DNA of 64,000 nt, taken from positions 3,720,001-3,784,000 of the forward strand of contig OY970284.1 of assembly GCA_963715895.1 (NCBI GenBank), in the 5' to 3' direction. Of the stretch, positions 1 through 8,345 are shown one piece after another. The stretch's first letter is position 1; every line of letters begins with the position of its first letter. Made by a program: the position numbers and the translations under genes. Below the pieces are notes generated by a model. That model did no database searches and was not told where the DNA came from. It saw nothing but the letters and a program-made list of their open reading frames with translations. Source of the DNA: JADGNZ01 sp963715895. Lineage in GTDB: Bacteria; Acidobacteriota; Thermoanaerobaculia; Gp7-AA8.

Positions 1-1
1 G

Positions 2-709
2 CTCACGCCGGCGGTGGCGCGTGCCTTTCACCAGGCCGGCAAGGCGCGGCCGGACGAGCGCGGCGAAGTGCTGCGCGGGATCGCCGACCCGCTCGACGTC
101 GCCCGCATCGACCGCGTCCTCTCGCCCGGCTATCGCTCGATGCTGCATGACACCATCGCCATCACCCGCATCAGCGGTGGTAACGCGATCAACGTCCTGC
201 CGACCACGGCATCGGCTGACGTCGACATCCGCCTACTTCCCGACGAGACAGCCGCACCGATGGTGGCCAGGGTGAAGGAAACACTTCCAGCGGGCGGCGA
301 TCTGCAGGTTCTGCTGGCCGGTCAGCCGGTTCCTGAAAGCCCGAGGGATACGGAGCTCTTTCGCGTGCTCGCCGCGGCGATGACGAAGGCGGAGTCCGGC
401 TCGATCGTTGCCCCTGTGGTCGGCGCGGGGACGTCGGACAGCCGCTATTTCCGCGCCCGGGGAATCGTCGCGTACGGCATCGCGCCGTTCAAAGTGAACT
501 ACTACGACGCCGACACGGTGCACGCGAACGACGAGCGCATTCGTGCGCGCTTCTTCTCTGAAGGCGTCAGGCTGATGCGAAAGATCGTGGCGGACTTCTG
601 CGCGAAGCGGGCCGGGAGCCGGGAGTCGGGGGCCGGAGACCGAGGCACCACGCGGCACTCCTCCGACCCCCGACTCCCGACCCCCGACCCCCGCGGTTCC
701 AAACCATGA
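2..709 (+). CDS. M20-family metallopeptidase, C-terminal part (5' end outside window)
   Basis: The frame is open to the left edge, so the N-terminus with the first metal ligands is missing. What remains matches the M20 dimerisation domain (HDTIAITRISGGNAINVLP near the start) and the end of the catalytic domain (GAGTSDSRYF, then VHANDERI, where the His-Glu-like ligand region of the family lies). M20 enzymes are zinc hydrolases of peptides or acylated amino acids; the substrate cannot be told. The last 35 or so residues are not family sequence. They are a GGGAGTCGG-type palindrome (609-692) read in frame, giving a Pro/Arg/Ser-rich tail. The stop overlaps the next start as ATGA, which suggests translational coupling. 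Confidence 0.8.
   Translation, partial: LTPAVARAFHQAGKARPDERGEVLRGIADPLDVARIDRVLSPGYRSMLHDTIAITRISGGNAINVLPTTASADVDIRLLPDETAAPMVARVKETLPAGGDLQVLLAGQPVPESPRDTELFRVLAAAMTKAESGSIVAPVVGAGTSDSRYFRARGIVAYGIAPFKVNYYDADTVHANDERIRARFFSEGVRLMRKIVADFCAKRAGSRESGAGDRGTTRHSSDPRLPTPDPRGSKP
609..692. repeat. GGGAGTCGG-word inverted repeat at the end of the M20 gene
   Basis: The left arm at 609-636 is a G-rich chain of GGGAGCC/GGGAGTC words. The right arm at 661-692 is the C-rich complement (CCCGACTCCCGACCC type). The same word family recurs inside mutS2 (32015-32080) and inside the FAD oxidoreductase (37885-37996). Here it encodes the C-terminal tail of the M20 protein. Confidence 0.75.
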
Positions 710-2514
710 CCCGCCGCATCGCGTTTGCCGTCATCGTTCTGCTGACGCTGATCGTCTTCGCACGGCCGCTTCTCCGCAACGAGGTCTTCTCCTTCCGAGA
801 CCACGGCGACTATTTCCAGCCGCTTCGCTGGTTCACGGCGATGGAGTTGCAGCATGGCCGCCTACCGCTCTGGAACGTCTATAGCGCCTCGGGAGAGCCG
901 TGGCTGGCGAATCCGCAGACGGGCGTTTTCTATCCGCCGGCATGGCTCTTCCTCATCCTTCCGTTCACGGCGGCCTATACGCTTTATCTGTTCTTCCATG
1001 TCGTGCTCCTCGGATGCGGCGCGTATCTGTTGTTCGCGCGGCTGACGAAGCCCGGCGGCGCGGCCCTGGCCGCGGCGGTGGCGCTCACCTTCTCCGGCCC
1101 GGCCATGTCGCTGCTCGATGTGTCGAACAATCTGGCCACCTTTGCCTGGATCCCGTTGATCGTCTGGTGCGCGATCACCGGCGTCTCCGCGCGGGCGAGT
1201 TCGGCTGCGATCGCGCTGTCGTTTCTCGCGGGCGAGCCGTTCTTCGCTGCGGTAGGGGCGTTGCTCTTCGCCGTGGCCCGGCGGAAAGGAGCACGCGATC
1301 TCATCGACGTTGCCGTGACGTCGTTCGCGCTGTCGTCGATTCAGCTCCTGCCGTTTCTGTCGGTGGTGATGAGCAGCGACCGCGCCAACGGCGGTCTGAG
1401 CCGTGACCAACTTCTCCATGACTCCATGCCGTTTGGGGACTGGCTGCGCATCGCCATTCCACCGAATCTGGGTTCGAGCGCGTTCGATCCGCATCTCGGC
1501 CAGCATTTCATCCCGATCGTCTACATCGGAGCACTGACCGTTCTCTTCGCGCTGATCGGCATGATCGTCGCCCGGCGCCGCGGCTTCGGATGGCTGGCGC
1601 TGATCGCGGTCTGCATCGTGATCGGCGCCGGCAGTCATTTCCCTCCAGTGGCTGCGCTCCTGATGCGGTTGCCGGTGACGCTGTTCCGTTATCCCGCGCG
1701 CGTCGTTCCGCTGGCGGCGATGGCCGTATGCGCACTGGCCGCGATCGGATGCGACCGGGTGATCCGCGCGACGAGTTGGCAGGTGGTGATCGCGCTGTTG
1801 ATCTTCGCCGACGTGCTGCTGCAGGTTCAGCCGCTGCTGGTGACGGCGAAGTTCGATCGGCACCGCGTTCCTTACTCGCCGGCCATCGGCCGCGACGCCA
1901 AGATTGTACGGATCGACATGACACGCGACTTCGACCGCGACGCCTGGATCTCGGGCTACCTGAACCTGTACGACCGAAGATTCGATGCCTGGACCGCCGC
2001 GCCGATCGCCTCCCACCGCTACGTGACCCTGTATCAGTCAGCCATCACCAATCACGACGTCGCCGCGCTCGATGCGATCTCGGCGGGCTACGTCATCGCG
2101 CCTGGTGGCCTTGCGGCATTCGCGCCCGTGGCGCGGTTTCGCGGCGCCTTCGTGCACCGCAATATCGGCGCGTATCCGATGGCGTATGTGCGGGACGACG
2201 CAACGCACCGTTTGTCGCCCGTGATCAGTCTGGCCTTCACGCCGTCGTCGGTGTTCATCGATGTCAATGCTCCGGCGGCGGGCGAGGTCGTGGTCACGCA
2301 GCAGGCGGCGCCGGGGTGGTCGGTTGCAGTTGATGGAATGCCGTCCAACCCGCATGAAACCTCGGTTTTTCGCGCCGTCCACGTCACGCCCGGACATCAC
2401 GGTATCCAGTGGATCTATCGTCCCCGTGCGCTCATCGCCGGCGCGATTCTCACCGTTGCCGCGCTCGGGTACTTGCTCCTTTCACGCCGTTTGTCAAGCG
2501 CGCGGATCGCGTAA
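706..2514 (+). CDS. YfhO-like multi-span membrane protein
   Basis: The 602-residue protein has about a dozen hydrophobic segments. Its first loop carries FRDHGDYFQPLRWF, followed by LPLWNVYSASGEPWLANPQ. Such a loop, with acidic residues followed by the LPLWNPY-like stretch, is typical of YfhO/GT-C-like membrane proteins thought to transfer sugars from lipid carriers to cell-surface polymers. The C-terminal 200 residues form a soluble domain, followed by one last membrane segment. It starts inside the stop of the M20 gene (ATGA). No glycan cluster is next to it, so its acceptor is unknown. Confidence 0.7.
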   Translation: MTRRIAFAVIVLLTLIVFARPLLRNEVFSFRDHGDYFQPLRWFTAMELQHGRLPLWNVYSASGEPWLANPQTGVFYPPAWLFLILPFTAAYTLYLFFHVVLLGCGAYLLFARLTKPGGAALAAAVALTFSGPAMSLLDVSNNLATFAWIPLIVWCAITGVSARASSAAIALSFLAGEPFFAAVGALLFAVARRKGARDLIDVAVTSFALSSIQLLPFLSVVMSSDRANGGLSRDQLLHDSMPFGDWLRIAIPPNLGSSAFDPHLGQHFIPIVYIGALTVLFALIGMIVARRRGFGWLALIAVCIVIGAGSHFPPVAALLMRLPVTLFRYPARVVPLAAMAVCALAAIGCDRVIRATSWQVVIALLIFADVLLQVQPLLVTAKFDRHRVPYSPAIGRDAKIVRIDMTRDFDRDAWISGYLNLYDRRFDAWTAAPIASHRYVTLYQSAITNHDVAALDAISAGYVIAPGGLAAFAPVARFRGAFVHRNIGAYPMAYVRDDATHRLSPVISLAFTPSSVFIDVNAPAAGEVVVTQQAAPGWSVAVDGMPSNPHETSVFRAVHVTPGHHGIQWIYRPRALIAGAILTVAALGYLLLSRRLSSARIA

Positions 2515-2609
2515 ATTTTCTTTGCGTGTCCCTCAAAATTGCGTAGCAACTTTCGTGAAGGAGGGGTGTAGAATCGCGCTCCTCCAAAAGCAAGGCAGGT
2601 GCAAACTCG

Positions 2610-2918
2610 ATGGTAAGTATCGATGATCGTTTGAACCAGATCATTCGCGAATTGATTGGCAACGGAATCACTCTCGAACAGGCTGTGGAAGCCTTCGAAG
2701 GGAAGTACATCGTGGCGGCCATGTCGGCCAGCCGCGGCAACGTCACGCAAGCGTCAAAGGCGCTGGGCGTGCACCGCAACACACTTCACAATAAGCTTCG
2801 CTCTCAGACCATGCTCAACGGCTTCGCCGATTCCATCCGTCCCGTGCGCCGCCGCCTTTCCGCAAACCGCATCACCGCGCCGAAGTCGTCGAACGGCAAA
2901 TCGACGCGCTCGCGCTGA
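2610..2918 (+). CDS. Small Fis-type helix-turn-helix protein
   Basis: This is a 102-residue basic protein. Residues 35-65 form a Fis-like DNA-binding helix-turn-helix: SRGNVTQASKALGVHRNTLH is the AARxLGixRxTLxxKL signature seen in Fis and in the C-terminus of NtrC-type activators. There is no receiver or AAA+ domain, so it is either a nucleoid-type protein or a small regulator. The C-terminus is rich in Arg/Lys/Ser. It lies 13 bases ahead of rnr, so the two are probably cotranscribed. A TAGAAT hexamer at 2569-2574 could be its -10 box, but I see no good -35. Confidence 0.75.
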   Translation: MVSIDDRLNQIIRELIGNGITLEQAVEAFEGKYIVAAMSASRGNVTQASKALGVHRNTLHNKLRSQTMLNGFADSIRPVRRRLSANRITAPKSSNGKSTRSR

Positions 2919-2931
2919 CGCGAGGAGTCCT

Positions 2932-5190
2932 TTGCCTCAATCCCTTTCTCGCCCCGGTTCCGCCGGCCTCAGACAATCGATCACCGACCTTCTCCGCCAA
3001 CGCGGTAACCGGCTGCTTCCGGTCAAAGACATCTGGGAGCGCCTGGCTGACTCCGAGCTGTCGCGCGAGCAGGTCGAGCGCGTGGTCGACGAGCTGGAGC
3101 AGGACGGAATCATCATCGCCGTTCGCGGCAAGCGCTATTCGCTCCTCGAGTTCACGCCGTACCACGCCGGACAGATCCGCGTGCATCCGGATGGCTACGG
3201 CACAATCTTCGGCGGAGGAGGCGCGGACCCCGACGTCTTCATCGACCGGCGCTCCATGAAAGGAGCGATGAACGGCGATCTGGTGGTCGTTCGCGTCGAC
3301 AAGCACAATCCGAAGTACCACACCATCCGGCAGCGCAAGCTCATCATCGGCGAAGTCTCGAAGGTGCTGCGCCGCGCACACCGAACCGTCGTCGGACGCT
3401 TCCACGCCGATCCCGATCAGCCGTTCGTGACACCGTTCGACTCGCGGCTCGATCACGACGTCGTCATCGATCGCGACGGGACCATGGACGCCCGCGATCA
3501 GGAGATGGTGAACGTCGAGATCGATCGCTACCCCGACCGGACCAGCCACATCGCCCGCGGCCGGGTCGTCGAAGTCCTGGGCATGATCGGGGAACCGGGC
3601 GTCGACATCGAGCTGGTCATCCGCAAGTTCCACATCCCGCACAAGTTTCCCGATGAAGTTCTCGCGGCGGCCGATGCCGTGCCCGACGAGGTCAAACCCG
3701 AGGAGATCGCCAGGCGCGTCGATCTGCGCGAGCACAACATCGTCACGATCGACGGCGAGACGGCCAAGGATTTCGACGATGCCGTAGAAGTCCAACTGCT
3801 TCCGAACGGCAACTATCTCCTCGGCGTGCACATCGCGGACGTCTCGCATTACGTCACCGAGGGGAGCGCGCTCGATGAGGAAGCCTTCGAGCGCGGAACG
3901 TCCGTCTACTTCCCCGGCCGGGCGGTCCCGATGCTGCCGGAACGGCTTTCGAACGGTATCTGCTCGCTGAATCCCCGCGTGGAGCGGCTGACGTTCTCCG
4001 TCGACATCGAGATCGACCGGAAAGGCCGCTTCGTCGACCGCAAGGTCTATCGCTCGGTCATCCGGACGAAGGAGCGGATGACGTACACGCTGGTCAACGC
4101 CTTCCTCGTGAACGAGGGAGTGGCTGAGCCGAGCGGGCCGCCGCCGCACGGCGTCGTCGTTCCCGAAGCCGGGGAGTTGCGGGCCCGATACGGTTACCTC
4201 CTGGCCGACTTCACGCGGATGCATGCGCTGTACGACATCCTGCGCAAGCGCCGAGAAGCGCGCGGCTCCATCGACTTTGATCTGCCCGAGGCCGAGGTCA
4301 TCCTCGACGCTGCCGGCGTCATCGACGCCATCAAGCCGACGGAGCGCAATGTCGCCCATCGCATCATCGAAGAGTTCATGCTCGCTGCGAACGAGGTGGT
4401 GGCCTCGGAGCTGGTCTTCGCCAATCAGCCCGGAATCTTCCGCATCCACCAGCAACCTGACCCGCAAAAGCTGGAAGACCTGCGCGAGATCCTCAAGGAA
4501 TTCAAGCTGCTTCTGCGAGGCGACCTCGAGGCCATGCGCCCCGGCGAGCTGCAGCGCGTGATGAAGTCGGTCGAGGGGACGCCGGAGGAACGGTTCCTGA
4601 CGAACGTTGTCCTCCGCTCGATGAAGCGCGCTTCCTACTCCGAGGAGAACATCGGGCACTTCGCGCTGGCGCTGGCGAACTACGGCCATTTCACCTCGCC
4701 CATCCGCCGCTATCCCGATCTCATCGTCCATCGCCGCCTCGGCGAACTGATCGAGCACGGTCCGATGTACGGGGAGCGTCTGGCGGAGATCGAGCGCGCC
4801 CACCCGCTGTACGCCGCGCAGTCCAGCGACCGCGAGCGTCGCGCCGACGAGGCGTCGCGCGAGGTGCTGGAGTGGAAAAAGGTCATCTTCATGCGTGACA
4901 AGGTCGGCGAATCGTTCACCGGCACCGTCACCGGCGTGGCCGCGTTCGGACTCTTTGTCGAGCTCGACGAGATCTTCGTGCAGGGAATGGTGCCGGTAGC
5001 GACCATCGGCGGTGACTTCTGGGTCTTCCGCGAGCGCGAGCACCGCCTTCGCGGCGAGTCGAGCGGCCGCGAGTTGCGCCTCGGCGATCATGTCACCATC
5101 ATGGTGAAGTCGATCGACGAGGATCGGCACCAGATCGAGTTCCGCCTGCTCCAGATCGGTGGATCGCCGATTGCACTGCGCGAACGGTAA
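2932..5190 (+). CDS. rnr: Ribonuclease R (3'-5' exoribonuclease)
   Basis: RNase R is a processive, hydrolytic 3'-5' exoribonuclease that degrades structured RNA. The order of parts fits: a winged-helix N-terminus (about residues 15-70), cold-shock OB domains, the RNB catalytic core with DGETAKDFDDA at about 273-283 (metal-binding Asp cluster), and a C-terminal S1 domain (GESFTGTVTGVAAFGLFVEL, about 658-743). I place the start at TTG 2932 because GAGGAG sits at 2922-2927. A longer open frame back to 2656 overlaps the Fis-type gene and gives no family sequence. Length is 752 residues, normal for RNase R/VacB. A TPR gene follows six bases downstream. Confidence 0.93.
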   Translation: MPQSLSRPGSAGLRQSITDLLRQRGNRLLPVKDIWERLADSELSREQVERVVDELEQDGIIIAVRGKRYSLLEFTPYHAGQIRVHPDGYGTIFGGGGADPDVFIDRRSMKGAMNGDLVVVRVDKHNPKYHTIRQRKLIIGEVSKVLRRAHRTVVGRFHADPDQPFVTPFDSRLDHDVVIDRDGTMDARDQEMVNVEIDRYPDRTSHIARGRVVEVLGMIGEPGVDIELVIRKFHIPHKFPDEVLAAADAVPDEVKPEEIARRVDLREHNIVTIDGETAKDFDDAVEVQLLPNGNYLLGVHIADVSHYVTEGSALDEEAFERGTSVYFPGRAVPMLPERLSNGICSLNPRVERLTFSVDIEIDRKGRFVDRKVYRSVIRTKERMTYTLVNAFLVNEGVAEPSGPPPHGVVVPEAGELRARYGYLLADFTRMHALYDILRKRREARGSIDFDLPEAEVILDAAGVIDAIKPTERNVAHRIIEEFMLAANEVVASELVFANQPGIFRIHQQPDPQKLEDLREILKEFKLLLRGDLEAMRPGELQRVMKSVEGTPEERFLTNVVLRSMKRASYSEENIGHFALALANYGHFTSPIRRYPDLIVHRRLGELIEHGPMYGERLAEIERAHPLYAAQSSDRERRADEASREVLEWKKVIFMRDKVGESFTGTVTGVAAFGLFVELDEIFVQGMVPVATIGGDFWVFREREHRLRGESSGRELRLGDHVTIMVKSIDEDRHQIEFRLLQIGGSPIALRER

Positions 5191-5195
5191 GAACC

Positions 5196-5660
5196 ATGGC
5201 CGACCGAAACGACCTCACCGCCCAGATCACCACTCTCGTCAATCAGCGCGTCGCACTCGAGACCAGACTGCAGAATGAGCCGGGTGAGCTCACCGAGACG
5301 CTGGCCCGCCAGTACGGCGACGAATACAGCGCGCTGCAGCGCAGACTTGCCGGTCTCTTCAAGAGCACCACCGACGAGGCCCAACGCATCACGCTCATGC
5401 TCGAGTTGATGCGCATCCTCGAGAATCGCCTCGTCTATCTGCACAACTTCATCGTCGATCCGACTGCGGACAGCCGCATCCTGGCGCAACTGGTTACACA
5501 GTTCATCGAGGAGCTCACCTCGCGGGGGAGCAGGGTCCTGACGACGCTGGAGGCGACGTACTATCGGGCCGTGGCCACGCTCTATCGCCGGCGACCTGGC
5601 CGGCGCGCACGACGGTTTCTCGCAAGCGTGCGCCTCCGAGGAGTCCGACGAGGCGAATGA
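5196..5660 (+). CDS. TPR-type protein, N-terminal part (frameshifted gene)
   Basis: This is an alpha-helical, coiled-coil-like segment starting six bases after the rnr stop. Coding character holds to about 5580 (EATYYRAVATL). The frame then turns into an Arg-rich run (RRRPGRRARR) typical of out-of-frame high-GC DNA. The continuation is in the next frame (AGDLAGAHDGFSQA), so this and the following entry are one gene of about 360 codons broken by a one-base shift near 5581-5583. No enzyme motif is seen. Its role is unknown, perhaps a protein-protein scaffold. Confidence 0.6.
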   Translation: MADRNDLTAQITTLVNQRVALETRLQNEPGELTETLARQYGDEYSALQRRLAGLFKSTTDEAQRITLMLELMRILENRLVYLHNFIVDPTADSRILAQLVTQFIEELTSRGSRVLTTLEATYYRAVATLYRRRPGRRARRFLASVRLRGVRRGE

Positions 5661-6285
5661 CATCAAGTACAAGTCGTACGTCATCCTCGGCCACCTCTCA
5701 CACGAGGACCACGATTACGCGAAGGCGAGGGAGCTGCACGACCAGTCGATGCGCTACTCACAGAACAATAATGTAACGGCGCAGGCCCTCGCCCTTAAGG
5801 CCCTCAACTCCTACGCCCTCGGCGACCGCGACGAGGCGCTGCGCCTGTTCACCGAGTCGCTGCAGCTCTTCGACCCCGGGCAGCCGTTCTTCAACTCGTA
5901 CTTCTTCCGCAACGCCCTGCTTTTCTGCGGCTCCATCCTCTTTGATATCCGCGACTACGACGGCGCCGCGCAGTACTACCAGCGCGTGATCGAGAACGTC
6001 GAACAGAGCTCCTACGACTACTTCGACGCCCTCACGCACCTCGGCCGAATCGCCTACGCGCAACAGAAGTACGAAGACGCCGCCGCCGCGTTCGAAAAAG
6101 CGGTGCATTCCCAAAAGCTGAACGAGAACGAGTACGTCATCGACACCTGGTTCTGGATCGCCCGCACCCACCTCAAACGCAACGACAGCCAGCGCGCCAA
6201 ACCCTACCTCGAAAAGATCGCCGCGACGGATGTGAAGTACGAAAAGAAGGCGCAAGCAGCGGAGCTGCTTCGCAAGATCGCGTAA
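5584..6285 (+). CDS. TPR protein, C-terminal part (frameshifted gene)
   Basis: This is the second half of the broken gene. It holds three or four tetratricopeptide-like helical repeats, for example the stretch YFDALTHLGRIAYAQQKYED and its neighbours. A separate start is possible at ATG 5749, but the frame carries good TPR sequence back to about 5584 (IAGDLAGAHDGF), so I read it as a continuation. The stop lies within a 23-base tandem duplication (6274-6319) that leads into a palindrome. Whether the shift is real decay or an assembly error cannot be decided from sequence alone. Confidence 0.65.
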   Translation: MAGDLAGAHDGFSQACASEESDEANDIKYKSYVILGHLSHEDHDYAKARELHDQSMRYSQNNNVTAQALALKALNSYALGDRDEALRLFTESLQLFDPGQPFFNSYFFRNALLFCGSILFDIRDYDGAAQYYQRVIENVEQSSYDYFDALTHLGRIAYAQQKYEDAAAAFEKAVHSQKLNENEYVIDTWFWIARTHLKRNDSQRAKPYLEKIAATDVKYEKKAQAAELLRKIA

Positions 6286-6359
6286 GCGATCGGTGCAAGA
6301 TCGCGTAAGCGATCGGTGCCAGGCCTTCGTTTTTCCCCGAAAAACGAAGGCCTGGCACC
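6274..6359. repeat. REP-like palindrome (GGTGCCAGGCC family) with duplicated flank
   Basis: Two 23-base units (6274-6296 and 6297-6319) are followed by a perfect 20-base-arm hairpin: GGTGCCAGGCCTTCGTTTTT at 6315-6334, loop CCCCG, and its complement at 6340-6359. The first unit contains the stop codon of the TPR gene. The hairpin lies downstream of the RAYT gene. Confidence 0.85.
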
Positions 6360-6520
6360 CACATATCCGACACGACGACGTTGAAATGTCGGGTACGACG
6401 GTTGAAAAGGCTGTGGAGTGAGCCGCGGACTGCGAGTTTCATCTGGTAGCGGACACACGGGCTCCTCGCGATGCGCGTCGCGCGATGTGAGGATCTATTT
6501 GGAGAGATCGGGTTTGCGCT

Positions 6521-7480
6521 TCAGGCGCGAATTGTCACAAGCGCGGCGTCGAGATAGCCGAGTAGAGTCTCGCTCAGTCCGAACTCGCGGTCGCATCTTC
6601 GGATCAAGTTCGAGATGTGTCCCTCGCTTCGCAGCCGGAGGCCGGCGGCGATTGATCGCAAGGTGATGAACCCTTCATGCCAGGCGATCCACGCGGTAAG
6701 TCGTCGGAGCACGCTTCCCCGCGTGTCGCGAATCGATACGGCGCTCGTGCCGGCGGCCTTTGCCACGGCATCGACAATCGCGTGCATCTTCGGGCGCCCT
6801 ACGGCGCGCTGCGCTCTCGGATGGTCCGTCGAGCGAGGCTTTGCCTCGACGATCTTCCGCATTTCCTTGGTCCATGTCTCCGTTCCGAGAAAGATACGGT
6901 TCGTCAGCTTGTCCCAGAGGCAATCCTCGGCGTCAATCTTCGCGCAGACAAACTGGCGATAGTCCGCTTCAGCGCTCTCTCGCTCCTGATGAAAGAGGGG
7001 AAGCACGGAGGCGAGATCGAGCCAGTCGGGAGCAGCGTCGAGTCCGGCCGTCGCGCGATAGCTTGACCACTTGTAGTTCTCCGGTCTCTCGACCATATGC
7101 GCCCTCACTGGATTGAGAACGACGTACCGCAGCACCTCCGCGAAGTACGCTTCCTTCTCGATCAGGAATGCTTTGAACCGTCCCTGGTAAAGATGGCCGG
7201 AGCGCTTATGGACGCGGTTGAACCATCCGACATAAGCGCTGTTGAACCAGTGCATGCCCTTTGAGAGATTCGGCTCGGGTGTCTGGATGACGAGGTGAAA
7301 ATGATTGGTCATCAGCACCCATGCGGTGACAGACCATCCGAACCGCCGCACCGCCTCGGCGAGGAACCCGAGAAAGGCTTTGCGGTCCCGATCGGAGCGA
7401 AAGATCGCTCGCTGTTCATTGCCGCGACAGGTGACGTGGTAGAGAGCGTCCGGAAACTCGATTCGTAACGATCGTGCCAT
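6521..7480 (-). CDS. REP-associated tyrosine transposase (RAYT, IS200-like Y1)
   Basis: RAYTs are single-copy HUH/Y1 transposase relatives that nick and join REP palindromes. Visible parts of the 319-residue protein are the start MARSLRIEFPDALYHVTCRG (typical of the family), the HUH motif NHFHLV (H60 and H62), a conserved LYQGRFKAFLIE stretch, and the candidate catalytic tyrosine Y119 in LRYVVLNPVRAHMV. The C-terminal third (from about residue 225) resembles a DnaA-type helix-turn-helix extension. The gene sits between two copies of the GGTGCCAGGCC palindrome (6315-6359 and 7624-7669), which are its likely substrates. It appears intact. Confidence 0.88.
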   Translation of the reverse strand: MARSLRIEFPDALYHVTCRGNEQRAIFRSDRDRKAFLGFLAEAVRRFGWSVTAWVLMTNHFHLVIQTPEPNLSKGMHWFNSAYVGWFNRVHKRSGHLYQGRFKAFLIEKEAYFAEVLRYVVLNPVRAHMVERPENYKWSSYRATAGLDAAPDWLDLASVLPLFHQERESAEADYRQFVCAKIDAEDCLWDKLTNRIFLGTETWTKEMRKIVEAKPRSTDHPRAQRAVGRPKMHAIVDAVAKAAGTSAVSIRDTRGSVLRRLTAWIAWHEGFITLRSIAAGLRLRSEGHISNLIRRCDREFGLSETLLGYLDAALVTIRA

Positions 7481-7623
7481 AGCACCGCCGAGGATCCCTC
7501 GGAGGAACGAAACAGCCGAGGATTCTGCGATACGTGGAGTAAATGGGTCTCCGAACTCCTCGGAATGGAAAGTATCGCCAACATATCGCTACGGATCGTA
7601 GAGAGCTGATGGTGCATCTTGAT

Positions 7624-7669
7624 GGGTGCCGGCCTTCGATTTTGAGTGAAAACCGAAGGTCCGGCTCCA
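7624..7669. repeat. Diverged REP-like palindrome upstream of the RAYT gene
   Basis: The left arm is GGTGCCGGCCTTCGATTTT. The right arm starts with AAAACCGAAGG and ends in CCGGCTCC. Relative to the copy at 6315-6359 it has several mismatches, so it looks like an older member of the family. It lies about 145 bases upstream of the RAYT start. Confidence 0.7.
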
Positions 7670-7691
7670 TGCACGGTCCGGCTCGCTGTAC

Positions 7692-8159
7692 TCAGTTCGA
7701 AACGGCGCGCACTTCCGGGTGATGAATTCGACCGCCGAGGAGCGCGGTGCGGGCGGCGACGGTAAGGCTGAGCAGGATGGCGATCGCGATCGCCACCTCC
7801 AGCCAGCGGGGGCGCGCTCCGCGGCGGTGGCCGATAAACAGCGCGATGATGGCGAGGACGCCGGTGACACACGAGACGGTGACGAACCAACCGGCGGCAT
7901 CATCGTGCGGCCCGATCAATTTCGTATCGACACCCGCAATCGGAGGGTTGGCTTTCGTCACGAAATCGGCCGCCTTGTCGCCTGTCAGGTCGGCGACGAT
8001 GCCGCAGAGCGCAGCGATGATGGCGACGATTAGCGCCGCCGTGACGAATTCACGCCTCGCTTTCCACAGTCCGAAGACGATCAGGCAGAGCGCGAAGATC
8101 TCCGCGTACAGCGGCGAGTGGTTGATGGCCAGATGAATGTGAACGGCGCTGAAGTCCAT
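7692..8159 (-). CDS. Small integral membrane protein (IHxxxNHxP type)
   Basis: The 155-residue protein starts with MDFSAVHIHLAINHSPLYAE. The IH...NH.P pattern at the head of the first helix, then four hydrophobic helices, is a layout I recall from small bacterial membrane proteins close to DUF2231. Their function is not known. I chose ATG 8159 because the longer frame back to 8339 reads through the repeat at 8207-8340. No linked gene on the same strand is seen apart from the RAYT, so no context clue exists. Confidence 0.6.
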   Translation of the reverse strand: MDFSAVHIHLAINHSPLYAEIFALCLIVFGLWKARREFVTAALIVAIIAALCGIVADLTGDKAADFVTKANPPIAGVDTKLIGPHDDAAGWFVTVSCVTGVLAIIALFIGHRRGARPRWLEVAIAIAILLSLTVAARTALLGGRIHHPEVRAVSN

Positions 8160-8206
8160 GGTCGCGCAATCATGCCAGAACCTTGCCCGGACGCGGAGCT
8201 GCCATC

Positions 8207-8340
8207 GAGTGCTTCTTGGAGGGTGCCAGGCCTTTGTTTTTTGGAGAAAGTGAGTGCTTCTTGGAGGGTGCCAGGCCTTTGTTTTTTGGAGAAAGCAAAG
8301 GCCTGGCACCCACCGTACAGAAAAACGAAGGCCTGGCACC
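8207..8340. repeat. REP-like palindrome cluster with 45-base tandem duplication
   Basis: Two near-identical 44-base units (8207-8250 and 8252-8295), each holding GGTGCCAGGCCTTTG, are followed by two inverted arms ending at about 8311 and 8340 (CAAAGGCCTGGCACC and ACGAAGGCCTGGCACC). It is a composite of the GGTGCCAGGCC family in the gap between divergent genes. Confidence 0.85.
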
Positions 8341-8345
8341 CCGTC

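Noticed and set aside
2656..2931. Longer N-terminus for RNase R
   Set aside because: The extra frame lies within the Fis-type gene and is Arg/Ser/Thr noise; TTG 2932 has a ribosome site.
2872..5130. 752-codon open frame on the minus strand opposite rnr
   Set aside because: It mirrors the rnr codons; third-position GC bias keeps the antisense frame open. No domain recognised, while rnr is unmistakable.
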